Source: Wocania arenilitoris (GTDB lineage Bacteria; Bacteroidota; Bacteroidia; Flavobacteriales; Flavobacteriaceae). From it: DNA of 33,552 bases. Positions 23,721 to 32,212 of the stretch are shown piece after piece (position 1 is the stretch's first letter; each line of letters starts with the position of its first letter). The stretch covers positions 1-33,552 of the forward strand of contig NZ_JAKKDU010000014.1 in NCBI RefSeq assembly GCF_021728535.1. Reading direction: 5' to 3'. A program made the translations under genes and the position numbers. The notes below the pieces were generated by a model. That model saw only the letters and a program-made list of their open reading frames with translations. It was not told the DNA's origin and ran no database searches.

Positions 23721-25757
23721 ATGAGTAAAAATATACTAAACAAAACTTTTAATACAGCCTATAATACCGCTCCATTTTCAAAAATTAAAGACGAAGATTT
23801 TCTTCCTGCTTTTAAAACGGCTATAACAAATGCTAAAGCTGAAATTGATACTATTACTAATAATATAGAAACTCCTAGTTTTGAAAATACAATAGAAACT
23901 TTAGAGTTTTCTGGAGAGCAATTAGATAGGATATCCAGTATTTTCTTTAATTTGAATTCTGCCGAAACAAATGATAATATTCAAAAAATAGCACAAGAAG
24001 TTTCGCCATTATTATCAGATTTTAGTAATGATATTACTTTAAACTTAGATTTATTTAAACGCGTAAAATCTGTTTATGATTCAAAAAATCAACTTCATTT
24101 AACTATTGAACAGCAGACCCTTTTAGATAAAAAATATAAAAGTTTTTCCCGTAATGGCGCTAATTTATCTGATGACAAAAAAGACGAGCTTAGAGAAATT
24201 GATAAACAATTAAGTCAATTAAAGCTCAAATTTGGAGAAAACGTATTAGCCGAAACCAACACCTTTGAAATGTTAATTACAGATGAAAAAGAATTGTCTG
24301 GATTACCCGAAGGAGCAAAAGAAGCGGCATCTCAATTAGCAGAATCTAAAAACAAGAAGGGTTGGTTGTTTACACTAGATTATCCAAGCTATATTCCGTT
24401 TATGATGTATGCCGATAATCGAGAATTACGTAAAAAACTAGCCATTGCTTTTGGTGCAAAAGCCTTTAAGGGAGATAATTTAGATAATCAAAATATAGTT
24501 TTAAAGATTGCAAACTTAAGGCAACAACGCGCTAATCTTTTAGGGTACAAAACCCATGCGCATTTTGTTTTAGAGGAACGTATGGCAGAAACTCCCGAAA
24601 ACGTAGAGCAATTTTTAAATAATCTTTTAGAAAAAGCAAAACCAGCAGCAAAAAATGAGTTTAAAAACCTTGAAAGTTTTGCAAAAGATTTAGATGGTAT
24701 AGAGAAGCTTCAAAAATGGGATTCAGCATATTATTCAGAAAAATTAAAACAACAACTGTTTGATTTAGATGACGAAAAACTAAAACCTTATTTTAAACTA
24801 GAGAATGTTATAGATGGTGCTTTTGCAGTTGCTAATAAATTATTCGATTTAAATTTTGAAGAAATTGATAACATTAATAAATATCACAATGATGTTTTGA
24901 CTTATAAAGTAACCGATAGTAATGGCAATTTTATAGCTGTTTTTTATGCCGATTTCTTTCCTAGAAAAGGTAAACGCAACGGTGCGTGGATGACATCCTT
25001 TAAGCCACAATATATAAAAGACGGTGTAAACGAAAGACCACACATTTCCATAGTTTGTAACTTTACTAAACCTACAAAAAGTAAGCCGTCTCTACTAACT
25101 TTTAATGAAGTTACTACATTATTTCATGAGTTTGGTCATGCGTTGCATGGCATGCTTGCAAACACAACATACCCAAGTTTATCGGGTACTAATGTGTATT
25201 GGGATTTTGTAGAATTACCAAGTCAGGTTTTAGAAAATTGGTGTTACGAGAAAGAAGCTTTAGAGTTATTTGCAAAACATTATGAAACTGGAGAAGTGAT
25301 TCCTATGGAATTAGTTGAAAAAATAAAGCAATCAGCTACCTTTCATGAAGGTATGCAAACCTTACGACAAATAAGTTTTGGATTATTAGATATGAGTTGG
25401 CATGGTGCAGACCCGAGCCATATTAAAGATGTTAAAGCGCATGAAGTTAAAGCGTTTGAAAATACAAAACTCTATCCTGATGTGCCTGAAAACTGTATGA
25501 GTACATCGTTTGCACATATTTTTCAAGGCGGATACTCATCTGGCTATTATAGCTATAAATGGGCAGAAGTTTTAGATGCCGATGCTTTCGAATATTTTAA
25601 AGAATCAGGTGTTTTTAATAAAGAAGTCGCTACAAAATTTAAAGAAAACGTACTTTCTCAAGGTGGCACAGAAAACCCAATGACACTTTATAAACGCTTT
25701 CGCGAGAAGGAACCTCAGCCAGAAGCTTTATTGAGACGCGCTGGATTGTTGAAATAA
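23721..25757 (+). CDS. dcp: M3-family peptidyl-dipeptidase (Dcp-like)
   Basis: This 678-residue zinc peptidase of family M3A releases dipeptides from the C-terminus of peptides. The zinc site HEFGH is at 469-473, and Glu498 is the expected third ligand, in SGTNVYWDFVELPSQ, the form seen in Dcp proteins. The C-terminal segment SFAHIFQGGYSSGYYSYKWAE contains the substrate-binding Tyr/Gly loop. No signal peptide is present, so it should be cytoplasmic, acting in the last steps of peptide breakdown. Length matches Dcp (about 680). Oligopeptidase A is the alternative but less likely from the active-site sequence. Confidence 0.9.
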   Translation: MSKNILNKTFNTAYNTAPFSKIKDEDFLPAFKTAITNAKAEIDTITNNIETPSFENTIETLEFSGEQLDRISSIFFNLNSAETNDNIQKIAQEVSPLLSDFSNDITLNLDLFKRVKSVYDSKNQLHLTIEQQTLLDKKYKSFSRNGANLSDDKKDELREIDKQLSQLKLKFGENVLAETNTFEMLITDEKELSGLPEGAKEAASQLAESKNKKGWLFTLDYPSYIPFMMYADNRELRKKLAIAFGAKAFKGDNLDNQNIVLKIANLRQQRANLLGYKTHAHFVLEERMAETPENVEQFLNNLLEKAKPAAKNEFKNLESFAKDLDGIEKLQKWDSAYYSEKLKQQLFDLDDEKLKPYFKLENVIDGAFAVANKLFDLNFEEIDNINKYHNDVLTYKVTDSNGNFIAVFYADFFPRKGKRNGAWMTSFKPQYIKDGVNERPHISIVCNFTKPTKSKPSLLTFNEVTTLFHEFGHALHGMLANTTYPSLSGTNVYWDFVELPSQVLENWCYEKEALELFAKHYETGEVIPMELVEKIKQSATFHEGMQTLRQISFGLLDMSWHGADPSHIKDVKAHEVKAFENTKLYPDVPENCMSTSFAHIFQGGYSSGYYSYKWAEVLDADAFEYFKESGVFNKEVATKFKENVLSQGGTENPMTLYKRFREKEPQPEALLRRAGLLK

Positions 25758-25821
25758 ATTAGGTCGTTTTAAACATAAATTAAAGATTTTCTTAAAATCA
25801 ATTTTTATCTTTTATTTATTC

Positions 25822-25829
25822 TATTTTTG
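25822..25829 (+). promoter_or_regulatory. -7 box for the ECF sigma gene
   Basis: TATTTTTG matches TAnnTTTG, 21 nt upstream of the sigma factor ATG at 25851. No -33 TTTG is found, which leaves room for a different, possibly sigma-specific, upstream element. Confidence 0.4.
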
Positions 25830-25850
25830 ATAGAGCAATAAATTTTAACT

Positions 25851-26405
25851 ATGTCCAAGCATCAAATAAATCCGAATAAGTGGATTGATTTATATTCAGA
25901 TTATTTATTTAACTACACCATTTCGCGTGTTAGTGATAGAGAGATTGCACAAGATTTGGTTCAAGACACCTTTTTGGCTGGTTTAAAATCCATGAAAAAC
26001 TTTAAAGGAGAAGCTAGCGAACGTACTTGGCTAATATCCATTTTAAAACGAAAAATTATTGACCATTATCGTAAAATAAATTCTAAAAAAGGAAAAGCCG
26101 AAGTACGTATTTCTTACAACGACGACTCTGAGACAGAAGGTGATTGGTTAGAAGAACGCGTTGCGGATCCTTACGACAAAACTGCTGAAGATACATTGCA
26201 AAATGCTGAATTAGGCAATGCGATACATAATTGTTTAGGTAAATTACCAGAAAAGCAAGCCGATGTTTTTAAAATGAAAACCATACAAGGTTTTGAAACT
26301 GAAATTATCTGTAATGAATTAAATATTACAGCGTCTAACCTTTGGGTAATTATACATAGAGCACGTACGGCTATGGCAGATTGCCTAAAAGAAAATTGGT
26401 TTTAA
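25851..26405 (+). CDS. ECF-type RNA polymerase sigma factor
   Basis: This 184-residue sigma-70 family protein has only regions 2 and 4. Region 2 is at about residues 12-80, with the core-binding DREIAQDLVQDTFLAGL and the -10 recognition part FKGEASERTWLISILKRKIIDHYRK. Region 4 is at about 125-180, with LPEKQADVFKMKTIQGFETEIICNEL-type content (the helix-turn-helix follows in the next helix). The linker is acidic. It is followed 2 nt later by a small zinc-finger protein, so it fits a sigma/anti-sigma pair. The inducing signal is unknown. Confidence 0.92.
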   Translation: MSKHQINPNKWIDLYSDYLFNYTISRVSDREIAQDLVQDTFLAGLKSMKNFKGEASERTWLISILKRKIIDHYRKINSKKGKAEVRISYNDDSETEGDWLEERVADPYDKTAEDTLQNAELGNAIHNCLGKLPEKQADVFKMKTIQGFETEIICNELNITASNLWVIIHRARTAMADCLKENWF

Positions 26406-26407
26406 TT

Positions 26408-26671
26408 ATGAGTAATAAGATGAAGATTGTGATGCCTTGTGATGAAGCAAATCATGTGTGTAATAAAACACAATACAAAGAGGCTACACTTTGGGAAAAG
26501 ATAAAGCTAAATATTCATTTAATATATTGTAGAGCTTGTAGAAAATATACAAAAAATAACACTAAACTCACAAAAAAAATAAAAGAGTCTAAAGTAGAGT
26601 GTTTAGATAAAAAATGTAAAAAACATATGAAAAAAAATCTCCAAAAAGCCATAAGAGAACATTCTATTTAA
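26408..26671 (+). CDS. Small soluble ZAS-type anti-sigma candidate
   Basis: This 87-residue protein starts at the ATG two bases after the sigma factor stop. An upstream in-frame start inside the sigma gene is possible but not needed. C11 and then H37-x3-C41-x2-C44 match the zinc-binding anti-sigma (ZAS) pattern, with H16 and C18 as extra potential ligands. Two more cysteines lie further on (in VECLDKKCKK). The rest is strongly basic. Unlike many anti-sigma factors there is no transmembrane segment, so it would be cytoplasmic and might sense redox or zinc directly. The assignment rests on motif and position. Confidence 0.72.
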   Translation: MSNKMKIVMPCDEANHVCNKTQYKEATLWEKIKLNIHLIYCRACRKYTKNNTKLTKKIKESKVECLDKKCKKHMKKNLQKAIREHSI

Positions 26672-27501
26672 GCACACAAAAGCAACATCACTACCCATAA
26701 AAAGGGTATGCCTTCAACCCAAAAAGAACTATAATAACTTCTTTGTTCTACCTTCGAAAATATTAAAAACAATGTAGTAATTAGTGTTGTAATTGCGAGT
26801 ACAAGCGCGTTTGAAAAAACAAGTTCATCTTTGAAAAATTCAATAAAAAAGAAAAAAACTAATAGTGAAATACCTATTATTTTAGTTGCTTTTATACCTA
26901 TTTTTTGAGGAATTGTTGAGAGCTTTAAACTATCGTATCTTAAATCTCTAATTTCAAAAGGAAACATTAAAACTATTACAAAAACATAGCGTTGTGCTGC
27001 GGTTAATAAAACATCTGTATTCATGTTGTATTGCTGATTTATTAATGGCAAAAAAACGGTTACTCCGCACCAAACCAGTGCTATTAAATAAATTTTTAAC
27101 CCTCCAATACTCCGTAAATTATGCTGTTTATCTAAAAATAAACGTTTGGGTAAAAAAGGAATAGCATATAAAAATGTAATCATTCCAAAAACAGCAATGT
27201 AAATTAGCGTGTTTTTCTCTAACTGAAAGGCGTAATAGCACATTAAAGCAAAGCAAAAAAACGAAAATATTTGAATAGCTTTTAACCAACTGGCTAAACT
27301 TCTGTGATGAAATTTTGCAACTCCAAAATACTTAACAAAATTATAACCGGTAATGGTGGCATAAAACACAAAATAAAGCACGTTTTCATCATACATCAAG
27401 TTGTACTCAATAAGCGTAATCCATGTTAATGAAAATACAGATAAAGCTACATGAATACTACTATTTATGTAAAAGTTAAAAAGTTGTTTCAAAAGGGTCA
27501 T
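26668..27501 (-). CDS. UbiA-like polytopic membrane protein
   Basis: This 277-residue protein has eight or so hydrophobic segments. Spacing and the loop LRSIGGLKIYLIALVWCGVTV followed by FEIRDLRYDSLKLSTIPQKIG resemble the second half of UbiA prenyltransferases, with the second Asp-rich motif visible as RDLRYD. The first NDxxDxxxD motif is not seen (its place reads GYNFVKYFG), so prenyltransferase activity is doubtful. Its stop codon shares the TTAA at 26668-26671 with the stop of the convergent anti-sigma gene. A TATTTTTG box (27506-27513) lies only 4 nt before the ATG, so the transcript may be nearly leaderless or the start may lie further in. Confidence 0.68.
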   Translation of the reverse strand: MTLLKQLFNFYINSSIHVALSVFSLTWITLIEYNLMYDENVLYFVFYATITGYNFVKYFGVAKFHHRSLASWLKAIQIFSFFCFALMCYYAFQLEKNTLIYIAVFGMITFLYAIPFLPKRLFLDKQHNLRSIGGLKIYLIALVWCGVTVFLPLINQQYNMNTDVLLTAAQRYVFVIVLMFPFEIRDLRYDSLKLSTIPQKIGIKATKIIGISLLVFFFFIEFFKDELVFSNALVLAITTLITTLFLIFSKVEQRSYYSSFWVEGIPFLWVVMLLLCA

Positions 27502-27587
27502 CTCACAAAAATAAACAAACTGTTGATAATGTTTCCAAATGGTTAAAAACTTTCCATTTTATGTATTTATTCGAGAATTTTATTGCG

Positions 27588-27595
27588 TATTTTTG
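27588..27595 (+). promoter_or_regulatory. -7 box for gcvP
   Basis: TATTTTTG matches TAnnTTTG, 26 nt upstream of the gcvP ATG. No glycine riboswitch fold is visible in the short leader. Confidence 0.42.
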
Positions 27596-27621
27596 CGAAT
27601 TATATAAAATAGCTATTTTAA

Positions 27622-30471
27622 ATGAATACAAATGCTTTTGCACTTCGCCATATTGGTCCGCGAGAAGAGGACCAAAACATGATGTTAAAAACAATTGGAG
27701 TTGACTCTTTAGACCAATTAATTTACGAAACAGTTCCTGATGATATTCGTTTAAAAAACGGATTGAATTTAGATGAACCAATGACTGAACATGAGTATTT
27801 GCTTCATATTCACGATTTATCTAAATTAAATAAAGCACGTAAAACATATATTGGGTTAGGGTATCATCCAACGATAATGCCAGCTGTTATTCAGCGAAAT
27901 ATTCTTGAAAACCCGGGGTGGTATACAGCTTACACACCATATCAAGCAGAAATTGCTCAAGGAAGATTAGAAGCGCTTTTAAATTTTCAAACTATGGTTA
28001 TTGATTTAACGGGAATGGAAATTGCAAATGCCTCTTTATTAGATGAAAGTACTGCAGCAGCCGAAGCGATGAGTTTGTTATTTGCAGTTCGTGATCGTGA
28101 CCAAAAAAAAGCAGACATAAATAAGTTTTTTGTTTCTGAAAATATATTACCTCAAACACTATCATTATTACAAACACGATCTACACCAATAGGTATTGAA
28201 CTTGTTGTTGGTAATGAAGAATCTTTCGATTTTTCAGATGAATTTTTCGGTGCTATTTTACAATACCCCGGAAAAGATGGACAAGTAAGCGACATTGAAA
28301 CATTTATTTCTAAAGCGAATAACGCCAATATAAAGGTAGCAGTTGCTGCCGATATTTTAAGTTTAGTAAAACTAGAAGCGCCAGGTAAATTTGGTGCCGA
28401 TGTCGTAGTTGGTACAACACAACGCTTTGGTATACCTATGGGTTATGGGGGGCCGCATGCCGCATTTTTTGCAACAAAAGAAGCTTATAAACGTGATATT
28501 CCTGGTCGAATTATAGGAGTAACAAAAGATGCTAACGGTAACAGAGCCTTACGTATGGCATTGCAAACTCGCGAGCAGCATATAAAACGTGCTAAGGCTA
28601 CATCAAATATTTGTACAGCTCAGGTACTGTTGGCTGTTATGGCTGGAATGTATGCAGTTTACCATGGTCCAAAAGGATTAGAATTTATTGCAAATAAAGT
28701 ACATCATTCTGCTTCAACTTTAGCAAAAGCTTTACAAAAATTAGGCTACACACAATCTAACACGTCGTATTTTGATACCCTTCAAATAAAAACTAAGGCT
28801 AAAAAAATAAAGAAAATTGCGAAAGAAAAAAAGGTGAATTTCTTTTATCCAAATAAAGAAACCGTTACAATTTCTTTAAATGAAACTGCAACTGTTAGAG
28901 ATATAAATTATATCATTTCCATTTTTGCTGAAGCTGCCAATAAAGAGACTTTTGAAGTTTCTGCTATCGAAACAGGTAATAACATTGAGCAATCCGTTAA
29001 ACGAAATTCAAAATTTTTAACTGATACTGTTTTTAATACGTATCATTCTGAAACAGAGTTGATGCGTTACATAAAATTGTTGGAGCGAAAAGATTTATCA
29101 TTAAATCATTCAATGATATCTTTAGGTTCGTGTACTATGAAACTAAATGCTGCATCAGAAATGTTGCCTTTAAGCTGGTTTAAATGGGGTAATATTCATC
29201 CATTCGCACCCTTAAAACAAGCAAAGGGATATTTAACTGTTTTAAAAGAATTAGAAAATCAATTAACCGAAATTACTGGTTTTGCTGCAACCTCATTACA
29301 ACCAAATTCTGGTGCACAAGGTGAGTTTTCAGGACTCATGGTTATTAAAGCATACCACGAATCGCGTGGAGACCATCATAGAAATATTTGCTTGATTCCG
29401 TCTTCCGCACATGGTACAAATCCAGCAAGTGCTGTTATGGCTGGTATGAAAGTAGTGGTTACAAAATCCACCGAAGAGGGTAATATAGATGTAGATGATT
29501 TACGCGAAAAAGCCGAATTACATGCAGCTAATTTATCTGCCTTAATGGTAACGTATCCATCTACCCATGGTGTTTACGAATCAGCTATTAAAGAAGTTAC
29601 GCAAATTATACATGATAATGGCGGGCAAGTTTATATGGATGGTGCGAATATGAATGCTCAAGTTGGATTGACAAATCCAGGAAATATTGGAGCCGATGTT
29701 TGTCATTTAAATTTACATAAAACCTTTGCAATTCCTCATGGTGGAGGAGGCCCAGGCGTTGGCCCAATTTGTGTAGCTAAACAACTTGTGCCTTTTTTAC
29801 CAGGAAATCCTATTGTGAAAACAGGTGGAGACAATGCTATTACTGCAATTTCTGGTGCTCCTTTTGGCTCTTCTTTAGCATGCTTAATATCTTATGGTTA
29901 TGTAAAAATGCTAGGAGCGAAAGGTTTAACACAGTCTACTAAAATAGCCATTTTAAATGCGAATTATGTTAAGTATCGACTACAAGGTAGTTTTGATACT
30001 TTATATTCTGGAGAGCGTGGTCGTGCTGCACACGAAATGATTGTTGATTGTAGAGCTTTTAAAAACCATGGGATAGAAGTTACAGACATTGCAAAACGAT
30101 TAATGGATTACGGTTTTCATGCGCCAACAGTATCATTTCCAGTTGCTGGAACGTTGATGATTGAACCTACTGAAAGTGAAAGTAAAGCAGAAATGGATCG
30201 CTTTTGTGATGCTATGATTTCTATTAAAAAAGAAATCGATCAATCTTCAAAAGATGATGCCAATAATATACTTAAAAACGCACCGCATACTTTAGATATG
30301 ATTACAAATGATGAATGGCATTTTCCGTATACAAGACAAGAGGCTGCTTTTCCTTTGGAGTATGTAAAAGATAATAAATTTTGGCCTAGTGTAAGACGAG
30401 TTGATGACGCTTACGGTGATAGAAATTTAGTTTGTTCTTGCACGCCAATTGAGGCTTATGCTGAAGCGTAA
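27622..30471 (+). CDS. gcvP: Glycine dehydrogenase (decarboxylating), P protein
   Basis: This 949-residue PLP enzyme of the glycine cleavage system removes CO2 from glycine and passes the aminomethyl group to lipoyl-GcvH. N- and C-terminal halves are fused in one chain, as in E. coli. The N-terminal half opens with FALRHIGPREEDQ. The C-terminal half carries the PLP lysine Lys700 in NLHKTFAIPHGGGGPG, preceded by the MVTYPSTHGVYE and YMDGANMNAQVG motifs. The genes for GcvT and GcvH are not in this window. The next gene downstream starts about 100 nt further on, with a hairpin between. Confidence 0.97.
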   Translation: MNTNAFALRHIGPREEDQNMMLKTIGVDSLDQLIYETVPDDIRLKNGLNLDEPMTEHEYLLHIHDLSKLNKARKTYIGLGYHPTIMPAVIQRNILENPGWYTAYTPYQAEIAQGRLEALLNFQTMVIDLTGMEIANASLLDESTAAAEAMSLLFAVRDRDQKKADINKFFVSENILPQTLSLLQTRSTPIGIELVVGNEESFDFSDEFFGAILQYPGKDGQVSDIETFISKANNANIKVAVAADILSLVKLEAPGKFGADVVVGTTQRFGIPMGYGGPHAAFFATKEAYKRDIPGRIIGVTKDANGNRALRMALQTREQHIKRAKATSNICTAQVLLAVMAGMYAVYHGPKGLEFIANKVHHSASTLAKALQKLGYTQSNTSYFDTLQIKTKAKKIKKIAKEKKVNFFYPNKETVTISLNETATVRDINYIISIFAEAANKETFEVSAIETGNNIEQSVKRNSKFLTDTVFNTYHSETELMRYIKLLERKDLSLNHSMISLGSCTMKLNAASEMLPLSWFKWGNIHPFAPLKQAKGYLTVLKELENQLTEITGFAATSLQPNSGAQGEFSGLMVIKAYHESRGDHHRNICLIPSSAHGTNPASAVMAGMKVVVTKSTEEGNIDVDDLREKAELHAANLSALMVTYPSTHGVYESAIKEVTQIIHDNGGQVYMDGANMNAQVGLTNPGNIGADVCHLNLHKTFAIPHGGGGPGVGPICVAKQLVPFLPGNPIVKTGGDNAITAISGAPFGSSLACLISYGYVKMLGAKGLTQSTKIAILNANYVKYRLQGSFDTLYSGERGRAAHEMIVDCRAFKNHGIEVTDIAKRLMDYGFHAPTVSFPVAGTLMIEPTESESKAEMDRFCDAMISIKKEIDQSSKDDANNILKNAPHTLDMITNDEWHFPYTRQEAAFPLEYVKDNKFWPSVRRVDDAYGDRNLVCSCTPIEAYAEA

Positions 30472-30510
30472 TTAAGCTTTTGAACATCGTAAATAAAAAT
30501 TTAACTAAGT

Positions 30511-30570
30511 TTGCCTTTAATTACAAACTATTATCTTGGGTTTTAATTTTTTAATTAAAGGCAATTTTTT
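30511..30570 (+). terminator. gcvP terminator with a promoter-like sequence in its loop
   Basis: TTGCCTTTAATTA (30511-30523) pairs perfectly with TAATTAAAGGCAA (30552-30564), a 13-bp stem followed by six T. The 28-nt loop holds TATCTTGG (30532-30539), one mismatch from TAnnTTTG. The TTTG at 30510-30513, in the left arm, sits 18 nt upstream of it. So the left arm and loop may also be the promoter of the ketoacyl synthase gene at 30576. Confidence 0.6.
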
Positions 30571-30575
30571 ATTAT

Positions 30576-31634
30576 ATGGCTATAAAAATTACAGGTACAG
30601 GAAGTTATATTCCTAATGTTATTGAAAAAAATGAAGATTTTTACCAGCATCAATTTTTAAATAGTGATGGTTCAACCATAAATGCTTCAAACAAAGTTAT
30701 TGTAGAAAAATTTAAAGCCATTACTGGAATTGGTGAACGCAGGTATGCTAAAAAAACCCTAAACACTTCAGATATTGCTTTTTTTGCTGCCGAAAAAGCT
30801 ATAGAAAACGCCAATATTAATCAAGAAGATATAGATTATATAATCGTTGCCCATAATTATGGTGATGTAAAGCATAATACAGAACAAAGTGATACAGTAC
30901 CAAGTATGGCTTCAAGAGTTAAGCATCTTTTAAAAATTGAAAACCCAAGATGTGTGGCATACGATGTGCTTTTTGGATGCCCAGGCTGGATAGAAGGTGT
31001 TATTCAAGCCAATGCATTTATAAAATCTGGAATTGCTAAAACATGTTTAGTTATAGGAGCCGAAACTTTATCACGTGTAATCGATCCACACGATAGAGAC
31101 TCAATGATTTATAGCGATGGTGCAGGTGCCGTTATAGTAAAAAACACAGATAAAGAAGGCGGTATTTTAGCACACGAAACAGCAACTTTTGCTTTAGACG
31201 AAGCTCATTTTATATTTTTTGGAGAAACTAATAACCCAGATATAAATGATAAACGCCGATACATAAAAATGTATGGTAGAAAAATTTATGAATTTGCTAT
31301 AACTAATGTTCCAAAAGCCATGAAATCGTGCTTAGATAAAAGTGGTGTGGATATTATGGACTTAAAAAAAATTCTTATCCATCAAGCTAACGAAAAAATG
31401 GATGAAGCCATTGTTAAACGTTTTTATAAACTTTATAATATGGAAATGCCAGAAGGTATTATGCCCATGACTATTGGAAAGTTGGGCAATTCTAGTGTTG
31501 CAACTGTTCCTACCTTATACGATATGATTTTAAATGATGAAATGGAAAATCAACAAATAAATAAGGGAGATGTTATAATATTTGCTAGCGTTGGTGCTGG
31601 TATGAATATAAATGCTATTATTTACAAACATTAA
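30576..31634 (+). CDS. 3-oxoacyl-ACP synthase III family protein (FabH-like)
   Basis: This 352-residue thiolase-fold condensing enzyme has the expected Cys-His-Asn triad: Cys135 in FGCPGWI, His269 in IHQAN (269-272) and Asn305 in GNSSVATVP. The active-site context GCPGW differs from ACAG of housekeeping FabH. With the neighbouring methyltransferase and glycosyltransferase, this suggests a dedicated starter-condensing enzyme for a specialised lipid or polyketide-like product rather than general fatty acid initiation. It is followed after 2 nt by the methyltransferase gene, so they form an operon. The acyl donor and product are unknown. Confidence 0.88.
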   Translation: MAIKITGTGSYIPNVIEKNEDFYQHQFLNSDGSTINASNKVIVEKFKAITGIGERRYAKKTLNTSDIAFFAAEKAIENANINQEDIDYIIVAHNYGDVKHNTEQSDTVPSMASRVKHLLKIENPRCVAYDVLFGCPGWIEGVIQANAFIKSGIAKTCLVIGAETLSRVIDPHDRDSMIYSDGAGAVIVKNTDKEGGILAHETATFALDEAHFIFFGETNNPDINDKRRYIKMYGRKIYEFAITNVPKAMKSCLDKSGVDIMDLKKILIHQANEKMDEAIVKRFYKLYNMEMPEGIMPMTIGKLGNSSVATVPTLYDMILNDEMENQQINKGDVIIFASVGAGMNINAIIYKH

Positions 31635-31636
31635 AA

Positions 31637-32173
31637 ATGTACGAGAAAAGCTTTCCTAACAAACGCTTTAAGCATACTATTGAATTTTTAAATAAACATG
31701 TTTTACCTTCTGAAACTATTTTAGATTTAGGTGTTGTAAATCCGTTTACCAAAATCATGCAAGATCATGGTTATAAAGTTGAAAATACTAAAGGAGAAGA
31801 TTTAGATATAGATACTTCAACCATTATAAATTCTGAAGTGGAGGTTGTCACAGCTTTCGAGATATTTGAGCATTTACTATCGCCTTTTACGGTATTAAAA
31901 TCTATAAAGGCAGATAAATTAGTAGCAAGCGTTCCTCTTAAATTGTGGTTTTCATCCGCTTATAGAAGTAAAACAGATATGTTAGACAGACATTATCACG
32001 AATTTGAAGATTGGCAATTTGATTGGTTATTAGAAAAAGCTGGATGGAATATTTTAGATAAAGAAAAATGGACAAATCCCACCAAAAAAATTGGGATTCG
32101 CCCTATTTTACGTTGGTTTACACCAAGGTACTATATTGTTTATGCTGAAAGAATAAAAAAATTCAAAACATAA
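31637..32173 (+). CDS. Small class I SAM-dependent methyltransferase-like protein
   Basis: This 178-residue protein has a reduced Rossmann methyltransferase fold. Motif I reads ILDLGVVNPFTK, lacking the usual GxGxG pattern. An acidic segment GEDLDIDTS follows, then VTAFEIFEHLLSPFTVLKSI, the EH-containing motif common in methyltransferases of sugar or quinone type. The C-terminal part ends WFTPRYYIVYAERIKK. Length is short for the family (usually above 200). Motif I is so altered that cofactor binding is uncertain. It lies between a ketoacyl synthase gene and a GT2 gene, with 2-nt and 39-nt spacings. Confidence 0.7.
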   Translation: MYEKSFPNKRFKHTIEFLNKHVLPSETILDLGVVNPFTKIMQDHGYKVENTKGEDLDIDTSTIINSEVEVVTAFEIFEHLLSPFTVLKSIKADKLVASVPLKLWFSSAYRSKTDMLDRHYHEFEDWQFDWLLEKAGWNILDKEKWTNPTKKIGIRPILRWFTPRYYIVYAERIKKFKT

Positions 32174-32186
32174 ATTCCAAAAAGTT

Positions 32187-32194
32187 TAACTTTG
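32187..32194 (+). promoter_or_regulatory. Internal -7 box for the glycosyltransferase
   Basis: TAACTTTG matches TAnnTTTG, 18 nt upstream of the TTG start at 32213, within the short gap after the methyltransferase. AAACTTT words are repeated tandemly over the next 25 nt. It may give the glycosyltransferase its own transcript. Confidence 0.33.
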
Positions 32195-32212
32195 ATTACT
32201 AAACTTTAAACT

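Noticed and set aside
27502-27621. Glycine riboswitch ahead of gcvP
   Set aside because: The gap is short and AT-rich, the leader after the -7 box is about 20 nt, and no conserved aptamer core is seen.
27503-27781. Minus-strand open frame overlapping the start of gcvP
   Set aside because: It is antisense to the conserved N-terminus of gcvP, has no domain-like sequence, and covers the gcvP promoter.
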